A stretch of 64,000 bases of DNA from Palsa-506 sp963836355 (GCA_963836355.1 CAWIJO010000002.1:372001-436000), one strand, 5' to 3'; counted from the first letter of the stretch, positions 33,989 through 43,110 are shown. Numbers and translations are program-made. Notes: generated from the letters alone by a model not told the origin.

Positions 33989-34773
33989 ATGCGCCAGCAG
34001 GCGCCGCAGGTCCTCGGGGCGTTGGTCCGCCGCTACGGGAACTTCGACCTGGCCGAGGACGCGGTCCAGGAGGCGTTGCTCGCGGCCGCCACGGCGTGGC
34101 CGGCCAGCGGCATCCCGGAGAACCCGCGCGGCTGGCTGATCACCGTCGCCGCCCGGCGGCTGCTTGACCAGCTGCGCGCCGAGTCCGCGCGGCGGCGGCG
34201 CGAGGTCACCGCAGCGGCACTGGAACCGGTCGGCCAGCTGGCGGCGCCGGCCGCTGGCGGCGAGCAGCCAGCTGGCGATGACACGCTGGTCCCGCTGCTG
34301 CTCTGCTGCAGGAACGCACGGGCGATCTCCGCCGTGGTCAGCCCGCCGACGGCGCGGTACCGGAGCCGACGATGGCGCAGCGCATCAGCCGCGCCAAGCA
34401 GATCTTCAACGAGGGCTATACCGCCTCCTCCGGGCCTGACCTGCACCGCGCGGATCTGACCAGCGAGGCGATCCGGCTAGCCGGCGAGGTCCGGCGGCTG
34501 CTGCCCGACGACGGTGAGGTGGCCGGGCTGCTCGCGCTGATGCTGCTCACCGACGCGCGGCGGCCGGCCCGGACCCGGCCGGACGGCACGCTGGTCCCGC
34601 TTGCCGAACAGGACCGGTCAACGTGGAACGCCGAATCCATCGCCCGCGGCGTGCGGCTGATCACCGAGACAATCCCCGGGCGCCGCTACCTGGAACCCCG
34701 CGTGGCCCGGCTTGCCGGTCAGCGCGCGCGGGAATCACCCTTGCCGGAATCAGCAGAACCGCCGCCGGGTTGA
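33989..34773 (+). pseudogene. ECF sigma factor (DUF6596 type) relic with inverted segment
   Basis: The first part reads APQVLGALVRRYGNFDLAED, then AVQEALLAAATAWPASGI and PRGWLITVAARRLLDQLR (sigma region 2) and DDTLVPLLLCC. Next, bases 34309-34356 are the wrong way round: their minus strand reads RAVGGLTTAEIARAFL, the expected region 4. Turned back, they join the following plus-strand codons as FLVPEPTMAQRISRAKQ. After that ~25 residues are missing before IFNEGYTASSGPDL and LLPDDGEVAGLLALMLLTDA. About 14 residues after LLLCC and the C-terminus are also gone. It cannot be a functional sigma factor. Confidence 0.82.
34309..34356 (-). repeat. 48-bp inverted segment inside the sigma relic
   Basis: Sixteen in-frame codons on the minus strand encode the sigma region 4 segment RAVGGLTTAEIARAFL while the gene around it is on the plus strand. 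The right-hand junction at 34356/34357 restores the frame exactly when flipped. Confidence 0.8.
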
Positions 34774-34780
34774 CCGAGGC

Positions 34781-35152
34781 ATGGCAAAAGGACACACGAT
34801 CACCATCACCCCCGCTAGCCGCCATCTCGAGGTAACGCTCGGCGGCGAGAAACTTGCCGTCTCCGACCGTCCTGTGCTGCTCGACGAGACCGGGCTGCCG
34901 ACCCGCTACTACCTGCCGCCGGAAGATGTGCGCACCGAACTGCTCCGGCCCACCAGCAGCGAGACCACCTGCCCGTTCAAGGGCCAGGCGTCGTACTGGT
35001 CAGTCGTGCTGGGCGAGGAGGTGCACGACGACATCGTCTGGAGCTACCAGGAGCCCATCCCCCAGGCCGCCGGAATCGCCGGTCTCATGTGCTTCTACAC
35101 CGAGAAAGTGCAGCTGACGATCGACGGCGTGGGTGCGCCGGATTCCGCCTGA
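34781..35152 (+). CDS. DUF427 domain protein
   Basis: 123 aa, a single DUF427 domain (beta-rich single-domain fold): HLEVTLGGEKLAVSDRP, then YYLPPEDVRTELLRPT, TTCPFKGQASYWSVV with the conserved Cys-Pro-x-Lys-Gly, and IAGLMCFYTEKVQLTIDG. Biochemical role of the family is not established. Start ATG at 34781, GAGG directly before it. Same strand as the sigma relic, 7 nt downstream of that relic's last stop. Confidence 0.86.
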   Translation: MAKGHTITITPASRHLEVTLGGEKLAVSDRPVLLDETGLPTRYYLPPEDVRTELLRPTSSETTCPFKGQASYWSVVLGEEVHDDIVWSYQEPIPQAAGIAGLMCFYTEKVQLTIDGVGAPDSA

Positions 35153-35210
35153 AACTCGCTCGCCACCGCGCCGGCCCGGCTGGTAGCTTGCCCTGGTCTG
35201 CGGGACGGGT

Positions 35211-37538
35211 TTACTCCGCCTTGTCCGGCTGGCTGGTAACCACATTGGCCACCCGCCCGGGCACGATGATGATGCGCTCGACGGTGCCTCCGCCAGCCAG
35301 CGCGCCGAATTCCGGATGGCTGGTCAGGATCTGCCTGGCCTGCTCCTCGGTGACGTCCGGCGGAACTTCGATCCGGAACCGGACCTTGCCGTTCACCTGC
35401 ACCGGGATAACGACAGCCGACTCGGCAGCCAGTGCCTCGTCAGCTGCCGGGAATGCGGCCAGGGAAACCGACTCGGCGTGCCCGAGCCGGGCCCAGAGTT
35501 CCTCGGCGATATGCGGGGCGAGCGGCGCCACCATCAGCACCAGCGGCTCGGCCAGCGACCGCGGGATCCCGCCCTGAGCTATGCTCAGGCGGCTGGCCTG
35601 GGCCACGAGTTCCTGCAGCCGGGCGATCGCCACGTTGAACCGCAGCGCCGCGTAATGCTCGCGGACGGCGCGCACGGTGCGGTGCAGCAGCCGTGCCGTC
35701 TGCTGATCCAGGCCGCCGTACTCCAGGCCGCCGTCCCCCGGGCCGCCATCATCCGCCGCCGCGCCGCCGCGAACGGTCAGCTCGCCGGTCTGCTCGTCGA
35801 CCATGCTCCGCCAGAGCCGCTGCAGGAACCGGTAAACGCCGGCCACGTCGTCGGTGCGCCACGGCCGGTCGGCGCCCAGCGGGCCCATGGCCATCTCGTA
35901 CAGCCGCAGCGTGTCGGCGCCGTACCGGGCATACATGTCGTCCGGGCTTATCCCGTTCTTCAGGCTCGTGCCCATCTTGCCGGAACGGCGGCGCACCGGC
36001 TGGCCGGCGTGCGCCCAGCCGCCGTCCGCCAGCCGCTCGACGTCCGCCGCCGGGACGTACATCCCGCGCGCGTCGGTGAACGCGTCCGCCAGGATGTAGC
36101 CCTGGTTGACTAGCCGCCGGAACGGCTCCCTGGTCGACACCAGCCCCAGGTCGAACAGCACCTTGTGCCAGAACCTGGCGTACAGCAGGTGCGACGTGGC
36201 ATGCTCGACGCCGCCGACGTACAGGTCGACGCCACCGTCCCCGGGCGAAGCGCCGTCCGGCACCATCCAGTACCGTTCGACGACCGGGTCGGCGAACGCC
36301 TCGTCGTTGGCCGGATCCAGGTAACGCAAGAAGTACCAGCAGGAGCCGGCCCACTGCGGCATCGTGTTCAGCTCGCGGCGGTACCACTGGCGGCCGGCCC
36401 CGAGATCCAGCTCGACGTCCGCCCACCCGGCCGCCCTGGCCAGCGGCGGCACTGGGTCAGTGGCCGCCTCGTCGCCTGGCTGCCGGGCGCGGAAGTCGGC
36501 CAGCTCGGGCAGCGTCACCGGCAGCAGCTCGTCCGGCAGCGCGACCGGCAGGCCGGCTGAGTCGTACACGATGGGGAACGGCTCGCCCCAGTACCGCTGC
36601 CGGGAGAACAGCCAGTCCCGCAGCCCTGAGGAGATCCAGTTCCGCTGCAGCTGCTTGATCCGCTCCGGCCAGTCGAGCGGCTCAAGATCGGCAACCAGCC
36701 GCCCTGCATACGCGGTGATCCGCAGTACCCATTGCCGCAGCGGCCGCCGGTAGACCGGGTAGTTCCCCACGTCGCTGCGCCCGTCGGCGGTGACCTCCTC
36801 GGCTGCCAGCACGGTGCCGAGACCGGGACACCAGTTGACCAGTTCTGCGGAGATATAGGCCAGCCTGCGCGCGTCCACGACCCGGCGCCGCGTCACCTCA
36901 TCCAGCTCGGCCCACGGCAGGCCGCCAGGGTTGGCCGGGCCGGACGGCGCGCGTGTCCCCGCTTCGAACTCAGCGGTCAGTTCCGCGACCGGCCGCGCCC
37001 GGCCCTGCTCATCGTCGTACCAGCTGCCGAAAATCCGCAGGAACATCCACTGGGTCCACCGGTAAAAGCCAGGATCGGTGGTCCTGATCTCGCGGCGCGT
37101 GTCGTGGCCGAGACCGAGCCTGCGCAGTTGCCCGCGCATGATCTCGATGTTGCGGTGGGTAGTGACCGCCGGATGCTGGCCGGTGCTGATCGCGTACTGC
37201 TCAGCCGGCAGCCCGAACGCGTCGTAGCCGTAGGCGTGCAGCACCGCGTGCCCGGTCATCCGCATGAACCGGGCGAACACGTCGGAGGCGATGTAGCCGA
37301 GCGGGTGCCCGACGTGCAGGCCGCTGCCGCTCGGATAGGCGAACATGTCGAGCACGTAGAACTTCGGCCGACCCGCCGAACGGGCGAATCCCGCGGCGAG
37401 CAGCCCGGCCGGGTTCGGCGCGTGGAACGTGCCCTCGGCCGCCCACCGGTCCTGCCAGCCGAGCTCAATCTCGCTCGCGAGCCTCGCGTCATACCGGAAT
37501 GGCAGCGGGCCGTCGGCGCCATGAGCTGCCATCACCAC
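35211..37538 (-). CDS. leucyl-tRNA synthetase-like protein lacking the CP1 editing domain
   Basis: 775 aa against the usual 850-960. Class I landmarks: SGSGLHVGHPLGY (HIGH motif, residues 72-82), DAFGLPAEQYA, the LeuRS catalytic core, and a C-terminal anticodon domain ending with VQVNGKVRFRIEVP. At residues 299-312, RNWI is joined directly to SSGLRDWLFSRQRYWGEPFP, so the ~200-residue CP1 editing domain is absent with no frame break. The KMSKS loop reads KMGTS (521-525), losing the second Lys. Start may be GTG 37538 or ATG 37532. Probably a second LeuRS; the main leuS should lie elsewhere. Confidence 0.85.
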   Translation of the reverse strand: MVMAAHGADGPLPFRYDARLASEIELGWQDRWAAEGTFHAPNPAGLLAAGFARSAGRPKFYVLDMFAYPSGSGLHVGHPLGYIASDVFARFMRMTGHAVLHAYGYDAFGLPAEQYAISTGQHPAVTTHRNIEIMRGQLRRLGLGHDTRREIRTTDPGFYRWTQWMFLRIFGSWYDDEQGRARPVAELTAEFEAGTRAPSGPANPGGLPWAELDEVTRRRVVDARRLAYISAELVNWCPGLGTVLAAEEVTADGRSDVGNYPVYRRPLRQWVLRITAYAGRLVADLEPLDWPERIKQLQRNWISSGLRDWLFSRQRYWGEPFPIVYDSAGLPVALPDELLPVTLPELADFRARQPGDEAATDPVPPLARAAGWADVELDLGAGRQWYRRELNTMPQWAGSCWYFLRYLDPANDEAFADPVVERYWMVPDGASPGDGGVDLYVGGVEHATSHLLYARFWHKVLFDLGLVSTREPFRRLVNQGYILADAFTDARGMYVPAADVERLADGGWAHAGQPVRRRSGKMGTSLKNGISPDDMYARYGADTLRLYEMAMGPLGADRPWRTDDVAGVYRFLQRLWRSMVDEQTGELTVRGGAAADDGGPGDGGLEYGGLDQQTARLLHRTVRAVREHYAALRFNVAIARLQELVAQASRLSIAQGGIPRSLAEPLVLMVAPLAPHIAEELWARLGHAESVSLAAFPAADEALAAESAVVIPVQVNGKVRFRIEVPPDVTEEQARQILTSHPEFGALAGGGTVERIIIVPGRVANVVTSQPDKAE

Positions 37539-37691
37539 AGCTTAATGCCACCAGCACGCTGCGCTCAGGCCTGATGACCCTGGTGATCAGCTCAATGCCT
37601 ATATATAACGGATCCTTCGGGCCTAATGTTTCAGCGCGGCGGCAACTCCAACCGCCGGGACGGACTAGATAGCCGACCGAGGAGGCCAGGA

Positions 37692-39860
37692 ATGGCGGCC
37701 AGGCAGCTACCCGGAAGGACGCTCGGCGGCGCACTGCTGATCTCGATGCCGGAGATAGCAGAGCTCGCGGGCGTCCGCCGGCCGGTTGTCACTGCCTGGC
37801 GGCGCAGGCACCTCGGCTTTCCCGCTGCGGCCGGGGGCAGCATGGCGGCTCCCCTGTTCGACGCCCGTACCGTCGTCGACTGGCTGGTCGCCACCGGCCG
37901 GGCGGACCGGGCCCGGATCGAGCCGGAGCTGAGCCTGTATACGTTCGCTGCCTTCGGCGCCGAGTTCCCGGCGGCCGATCTGGTAGCGATGCTGACCGCG
38001 CTGATCTGCCTCCGCTGGCTAGACGAGGACGAGCCGCTGGATGCCGGCCGCGGCGACATCGTCGCCGCGGCCAGCCTGCGTGCGGCCAGGGTGGACCCGG
38101 CAGACAACCTGCTGCTGTCCGAGATCAGGCAGCTGCCGCCGGGCGCGGGCGTCCTCGCCAGCGCCGCCGATGATCTCATCGAGGCAGCCTGGGGCTGTCG
38201 GGGCGCGGTTGAGCGGATCATGGCCGCGCGGCACCGGTTCGGTGCCGCCGAGCTGACTACCCGTGCGGTACCGCCGGAACTGGCCTGGCTGGTGGCCAGG
38301 CTATCCGGTGCAGCCGAGCGCTCCGCGCGGCCGGACCCGATCCTGGTGTCCGACCCGGCGGCCGGGCCAGGCGACCTGATCGCGGCGGTGATAGAGCTGC
38401 TCGGGGCCGACCGGCTGCCCCGCTGCGGCGGTGCCGAGCGCAGCTCCTATCTCGCCCGGCTGGCCAGGCGCCGGCTCGTCGTGCACGGCATTCCGCTGCA
38501 GGACGCTGACATCGCCGTGGCCGACGGCCTCCCCGATGGGGCAGCCAACCCGGACGTGATCGTAACCCAGATTCCGTACCAGCCGCCGGAGAGCCGTTCC
38601 GCCACGGCCGTGCTCGACCTGATCCGCGACATCTCGGCATGGCTCCGTCCGGACGCCAATGCCGTCGTCATCGGCCCGGCAGACGTCCTGGTCAGCGTGC
38701 TGCCAGCTGCCTCGGATGCGGCGCTGGCCCGCGCGAAGCTGCTCCAGGATCACCTGGTCCAGGCGGTGGTCCGGCTGCCTGGCGGCGCCGCGCCCGACTG
38801 TCCCGGCGATGAGGCCGCGCTGTGGGTGCTCGGGTCGGCCTGGAATTCGTCCCGGGACGATCACATCCTGCTCGCCGATGTCTCCGACCGCGAACTGACC
38901 GACGAGGTTATCGACGAGCTCACCGAGGATGTGCTCGCCTGGCGGCGCGGCGGCTACGATCCGCGGGCGCACACCCGGACCTTGTCCGACCAGGTTCAGG
39001 TCAGCGACCTGGTTGAGCCGCCGCGGCCGCTCACCGTCCGGCGCTCGGCCGCCGTCCGCGAGCAGCAGGCCGGCGCCGCCACCCGGGTGGCCCGGGTGAC
39101 CCGGCTGCAAGCGGATCTGGCCATGATCGGGTCCCGCGCTGCTGCGGGCCGACGGCCGGTGCACGGCGGGGTCGCGGTCCGTGCCGCGGACCGCGCCGCA
39201 GACCGCCCGGTGCTCGTTACCATCGGCGCGCTCATCAAGGCCGGGCGTCTCATCATGGTGAAGGGCACCAGGCTGACCCCTGCGCACCTGGCCGGCACCG
39301 GGCAGTTCCCGGTGCTCGGCGGGCCCGAGCTGTCCGGGACCGCCCGCCGCGGCCAGCGGAAGATAGACCAGGCAACGCTCGGCGCCCACTACCCGCGGGC
39401 GAAGCTCACCGAGCCCGGCGACGTCGTGGTTACCACCGTGCCGCAGCTGGCCGCCGCCGTCGATCATGAGGGCTACTCGGTAACCGAGTTCCCGGCCCGC
39501 ATCCTGCGCATCCCCGCCGCGGAGCAAGCGCAGTTCACCCCGCTGGTGCTGGCGGCGCTGCTCAGCTCGGCTGCCGGTGCCACCAGCCCGGCTGGCCTGG
39601 CCGGCCCGGTCCGGGAGGCCCGCCGACTCGACCAGTACCAGGTGGCCCTGCTGAGCCCGGCCGAGTTGCAGCGGCTGCACGCGCTGCTCGAAGGGCTCGA
39701 CCAGCAGATCACCCGCGCACAGCAGCAGATCGACGCGCTAACCGAAATTAGGAACGTCACCGCCGCCGGCCTGCTAGATGGCACCCTGACCGTTACCGGC
39801 GGCGGCTCCGCGGGCGACCCGCCGGCCAGCACACCGCGATCCGACGACAGAAAATCCTGA
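37692..39860 (+). CDS. orphan HTH / N6-adenine methylase-like / HsdS-like fusion
   Basis: 722 aa from the ATG at 37692 with GAGGAGG at 37679-37685. An N-terminal MerR-like helix-turn-helix (SMPEIAELAGVRRPVVTAWR, residues 18-37) precedes a Rossmann methylase core with motif I as SDPAAGPGDLI (220-230). Motif IV, normally N/D-P-P-Y/F, reads TQIPYQPPE (292-300), so the catalytic motif is degenerate. The C-terminal third looks like a specificity subunit half (VTIGALIKAGRLIMVKG, then a target-recognition-type region) ending in a coiled coil (LHALLEGLDQQITRAQQQID). No restriction gene adjoins. Confidence 0.7.
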   Translation: MAARQLPGRTLGGALLISMPEIAELAGVRRPVVTAWRRRHLGFPAAAGGSMAAPLFDARTVVDWLVATGRADRARIEPELSLYTFAAFGAEFPAADLVAMLTALICLRWLDEDEPLDAGRGDIVAAASLRAARVDPADNLLLSEIRQLPPGAGVLASAADDLIEAAWGCRGAVERIMAARHRFGAAELTTRAVPPELAWLVARLSGAAERSARPDPILVSDPAAGPGDLIAAVIELLGADRLPRCGGAERSSYLARLARRRLVVHGIPLQDADIAVADGLPDGAANPDVIVTQIPYQPPESRSATAVLDLIRDISAWLRPDANAVVIGPADVLVSVLPAASDAALARAKLLQDHLVQAVVRLPGGAAPDCPGDEAALWVLGSAWNSSRDDHILLADVSDRELTDEVIDELTEDVLAWRRGGYDPRAHTRTLSDQVQVSDLVEPPRPLTVRRSAAVREQQAGAATRVARVTRLQADLAMIGSRAAAGRRPVHGGVAVRAADRAADRPVLVTIGALIKAGRLIMVKGTRLTPAHLAGTGQFPVLGGPELSGTARRGQRKIDQATLGAHYPRAKLTEPGDVVVTTVPQLAAAVDHEGYSVTEFPARILRIPAAEQAQFTPLVLAALLSSAAGATSPAGLAGPVREARRLDQYQVALLSPAELQRLHALLEGLDQQITRAQQQIDALTEIRNVTAAGLLDGTLTVTGGGSAGDPPASTPRSDDRKS

Positions 39861-39951
39861 TGCTGTCAAGGAGGACCACGGGCCAGTCGGCGCAAGTCTC
39901 GGATTCCTTCGAGGCGGCCAGCGTCCAGGACCGGCCGACCTGCGAAATCCG

Positions 39952-42213
39952 TTAGAGAGGGTGCGTGTCGGGTGTCGCGGTGAAGATGCGACCGGACGGG
40001 GTGGTCCAGGTGAACATGCCGGGGGCGGTCTGGGCGAGTTTCCAGTCGGGGTGATGTTTGATCAGGTGGTCGGCCTTGCACACGCCGCCGAGATTGCAGG
40101 TGCAGGTCGGGCCTTGGTCCCAGGGAATGGTGTGATCGAGTTCGCCGCGCCAGGCGGGCTGCCGGCAGACCGGAGACCGGCAGGTCAAATCCCGGGCAGT
40201 CACGTGGTCGCGCAGCCGGGGCGGCGGCCGGTAGCCCGGGCTGGCCGCGGTGTGGGCGCAGCGGCCCGCCGCGGCGTCAGCCGCCGCGGCGGTGTGGGCA
40301 CGGGCCGCAGCGCGGGCCGCGGCGTGCAGGGCAAGGCGCAGGATCTGGCCGCGCGGGTCCGGCCCGGGACCTGGCCCTTGCTGGCTCCCGGTGCCAGGCG
40401 GCGCTCTGGTCAGGATGTCCTCGGAGATGGTGAGAGTGACCCGACCGACCAGCCCTGCGCCAGGCCCGGTACCGGGCTGTCGCAACCCGCCAACCCCGGG
40501 AGGGCGGGGAATGCGGGTGACAGCGATGGCCTGCCCGGCCGGGGTGGTGATGATGATCCGCCATTCGGCAGCCGGATCGCGGACAGCGCAGTCGGCCAGC
40601 TGGCGGGCCTGGCTGGCCGGAACCGGGCCGATCCGGCCCAGGTACCCGGGCCCGTCGCTGGCTCCGGCGAGCACTCGCCAGGGCAGTGACACGTCCAGCA
40701 GCCCGGACACCGGCCCGGCACCGCCCGCAACCGGGCGGGCGAACGCGGGCGGGATCACTGGCAGCCCTGGCCAGTCCGGCGGCGGCCCGCAGTCTTGCCA
40801 GCCGTCGTTCTCGGCGTTCTCGGCGTTCTCGGCGGGCCCGCCGGGCCCGGCCGGGCTATCACTCGGGCACGGGTAATCCTCTTGGTCACCGGGCGCGTCC
40901 TGATCCCCGGGCGGCGGCACTTCATCACCCGACACGCTATTTCCTGGTGTATTACCTTCCGGGCCGCCGCCGGGATCGCCGGGATCGCTGGGATCGCTGG
41001 GGCCGCCGGGGTCGTTGCCAGGCGGGTTGTCGGGTGGAGCTCCTTCGGGCGGCGGGATGAGCGGGAGGGTGCCGAGCAGCAGCCCAAGGTAGATCTTTGC
41101 GGACAGCAGGTCGGTGCCGCCGGCGGCGCCGGAGGCCTTCCACGCGCGGGCCATGGCCTTGATCCGTGCCATCGCCGCAGCGGCGCCGATGGCGGGCAGC
41201 CGCTGCCCGGCCAGCGTGGCGGTGTGGTCCTCATCCGGGTACAGCACCACCTTCGCCTGCCGCTCGGCATTCCTGCGCCGCTCCTCGGCGCCGCGGGGGT
41301 CGGCGATGATCACCGCGCGGCGCAGCGCCGCTCGCAGCATCCCAGGGGTCTGGCTCCCGGCCGCGGGCAGCACCTTCTCCTCCACGGCGCGGGCGGTGTC
41401 GTCGGTAAGCATGCCAGTGGCCTCGGCGATCAGCCGGGCCCGGTACAAGTCGATGTTCCCGGACTCCAGCGCCGCGCTGGTCGCGGCCAGCCGCCAGCCC
41501 AGATCCACCGCCAGATCGGCCCACCCGGCGGCACCGTGCCGCGACATGGTCAGTTCCAGGGCCACCTCCGCCGCCGCTGACGCCGGCACCCGCAACGGAC
41601 GGCCGTCCTCACCCGTGCCGATGTCCGCGTCGCGGGCGGCGGCCCGGGACGCGATCTGCGCGACCGCGGCCAGTTCCCGGGACTGCGCCCACGACGCCAG
41701 CCGCCGCCACCCTCCCGCGATCGCGGCCAGATCCGCGTCACCCAGCTCGGCAGCCGGGGTCAGCGACAGCCACGCGGCCAGGTCCGGGCCCGGCGCCAGC
41801 CGCTCGGCGACCCGCCCCGCCAGCACCCCAGCCGGGACCCGGTCCCCGGGCACGCCCAAGTCATCGGGATCACCCAGGTCAATGGAATCACCCGGCACGG
41901 CGCCCTGCATCGCAGCCCTGCCACCCTGGCCGGCCGCATGATCCCGAGCACCGCCGGCGGAGGCGGTGTCCGCGGAGCCGCCGTCCGCGGAGGCACCGCC
42001 GGCGGAGGCGGTGTCCGTGGAGCCGCCGTCCGCGGAGGCACCGCCAGCGGAGGCGGGGCTGCGGCCCGGGGCGGGCGGGGCCGAGCCTAAGCGGCAGCCG
42101 GGCGCATCGTGCGGGCCTGGCTCGGTAAGGCATTCCATCAGCGTGGCGAAATCCAGCTCCCAGGACCACGACAGGCCCTGCGGGGCGCCCGCGCCGTCCG
42201 TCTCATCCTGCAC
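39952..42213 (-). CDS. HNH endonuclease, 13E12/DUF222 family
   Basis: 753 aa. DUF222 region at about residues 140-560, interrupted by a low-complexity Pro/Gly/Asp linker (about 385-470), then the C-terminal HNH: LDHTIPWDQGPTCTCNLGGV and CKADHLIKHH. GTG at 42213 is the start because GGAGG (42222-42226) lies 8 nt upstream; the earlier GTG at 42222 overlaps that site. The N-terminal 60-95 region holds a 15-residue repeat. Family members are abundant and often multicopy in actinobacteria; function is unclear though mobility has been suspected. Confidence 0.85.
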   Translation of the reverse strand: MQDETDGAGAPQGLSWSWELDFATLMECLTEPGPHDAPGCRLGSAPPAPGRSPASAGGASADGGSTDTASAGGASADGGSADTASAGGARDHAAGQGGRAAMQGAVPGDSIDLGDPDDLGVPGDRVPAGVLAGRVAERLAPGPDLAAWLSLTPAAELGDADLAAIAGGWRRLASWAQSRELAAVAQIASRAAARDADIGTGEDGRPLRVPASAAAEVALELTMSRHGAAGWADLAVDLGWRLAATSAALESGNIDLYRARLIAEATGMLTDDTARAVEEKVLPAAGSQTPGMLRAALRRAVIIADPRGAEERRRNAERQAKVVLYPDEDHTATLAGQRLPAIGAAAAMARIKAMARAWKASGAAGGTDLLSAKIYLGLLLGTLPLIPPPEGAPPDNPPGNDPGGPSDPSDPGDPGGGPEGNTPGNSVSGDEVPPPGDQDAPGDQEDYPCPSDSPAGPGGPAENAENAENDGWQDCGPPPDWPGLPVIPPAFARPVAGGAGPVSGLLDVSLPWRVLAGASDGPGYLGRIGPVPASQARQLADCAVRDPAAEWRIIITTPAGQAIAVTRIPRPPGVGGLRQPGTGPGAGLVGRVTLTISEDILTRAPPGTGSQQGPGPGPDPRGQILRLALHAAARAAARAHTAAAADAAAGRCAHTAASPGYRPPPRLRDHVTARDLTCRSPVCRQPAWRGELDHTIPWDQGPTCTCNLGGVCKADHLIKHHPDWKLAQTAPGMFTWTTPSGRIFTATPDTHPL
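41957..42056 (-). repeat. 45-bp coding tandem repeat in the HNH gene
   Basis: Period of exactly 45 bp (units at 41957 and 42002, partial unit at 42047), encoding a 15-residue Ala/Ser/Gly/Asp repeat (SAGGASADGG type). Near identity of the copies suggests recent expansion. Confidence 0.85.
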
Positions 42214-42627
42214 GTGGGTCACCTCCGCCGCCGGGCATCGGCCTAGATTCTCGGTCCGACCTTCTTAGCTAATAGTATCGAATGTCACCGTCAATGGAAA
42301 ACTATTAAGGCTTCGTATTCGAATTCTTGCTACTCACAGCTCTTATACATGAACCGTCTGCTGACAAGCCATTCACGCGATCGGCGCGGCATGCCAGGCT
42401 GGGCGCAGAGAAGACCGCAGTGCTGGCTGCTCAGTCCCGGGGGCTGCTCTCGGGCTGGCTGCCCCGGGCCGACTGCCCCGGGCCGGCTCCCCCGGGCCGG
42501 CTGCCCCGGGCCGGCTCCCCCGGGCCGGCTCCCCGGGCCGGCTCCCCGGGCCGGCTCCCCCGGGCCGGCTCCCCGGGCCGGCTCCCCGGGCCGGCTCCCC
42601 CGGGCTGCCCCGTGCTAGCTGCCGGTG
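42214..42627. other. intergenic region, half AT-rich, half tandem array
   Basis: Bases about 42260-42370 are unusually AT-rich for this contig and likely hold the HNH gene promoter. From 42460 a GC-rich tandem array follows and runs almost to the end of the HATPase gene. No coding pattern seen. Confidence 0.5.
42460..42608. repeat. GC-rich 13-14 bp tandem array
   Basis: About eleven copies of TCCCC(C)GGGCCGGC or TGCCCCGGGCCGGC. Each unit contains the palindromes CCCGGG and GCCGGC, so both strands can form many small hairpins. Units differ only in the C-run (4 or 5) and in T/G near the start. No spacer-like variation, so not a CRISPR. Confidence 0.9.
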
Positions 42628-43110
42628 CTAGCTGCCCAGTGCTGGCCGCATCAGGGCGCATCCCGCGGCAGCGGGTCGCCGGGCTGGCCAGTCGATCCGG
42701 GCCCAGACGACCCAGCCGGTTAACGCGTCGCCGTCCCTGCCGTAGTCGCCTGCCACGGCACCGACGATGTCCAGGCCATGCGGGCGGTCGTCGTGCGCGG
42801 GCTCCTGCCATCGGCCGCCGTGGTCCTGTACCTGGATGTACGCGCAGTGACCATCGAATACGGCGACGCGGACGGTGAACGTGCCGCCGGCCTTGCTTGA
42901 GTTACTGTGCAGCACGGCGTTGCTGGCCAGTTCCGAGAGGCATAGCACGGCGTCGTCGGTCACCGGGGCGCCCGTCAGAATTTCGGTGAGGAACCTGCGG
43001 GCCTCGCGCACCTGATGGGGGCGGGCCTCGAACACACGGTCGCCGGTGCGCGGCAATGCGGCGGCAGCCGCAAGGACTGGGTTGCGGGGGGTGATCCCGG
43101 CGGGTGTCAT
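42628..43110 (-). CDS. HATPase domain protein (RsbW-like anti-sigma type kinase)
   Basis: 160 aa single GHKL ATPase domain: LCLSELASNAVLHSNSS (N-box), YIQVQDHGGRW (G1 box) and HGLDIVGAVAGDYG (G2). This orphan class is very common in Streptomyces-like genomes next to XRE/DUF397 pairs, as here with the divergent XRE gene. It may act as an anti-sigma or signalling partner. ATG at 43110 has GGGAG 6 nt upstream. The stop is 20 bp from the GC-rich array. Confidence 0.84.
   Translation of the reverse strand: MTPAGITPRNPVLAAAAALPRTGDRVFEARPHQVREARRFLTEILTGAPVTDDAVLCLSELASNAVLHSNSSKAGGTFTVRVAVFDGHCAYIQVQDHGGRWQEPAHDDRPHGLDIVGAVAGDYGRDGDALTGWVVWARIDWPARRPAAAGCALMRPALGS

Noticed and set aside
41760..42169. 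short arginine- or proline-rich frames over the HNH repeat
   Set aside because: Products of the repeat read in other frames; the long minus frame with DUF222 and HNH motifs is the real gene.
42460..42608. CRISPR array
   Set aside because: Units are 13-14 bp and contiguous, with no unique spacers and no cas genes near.
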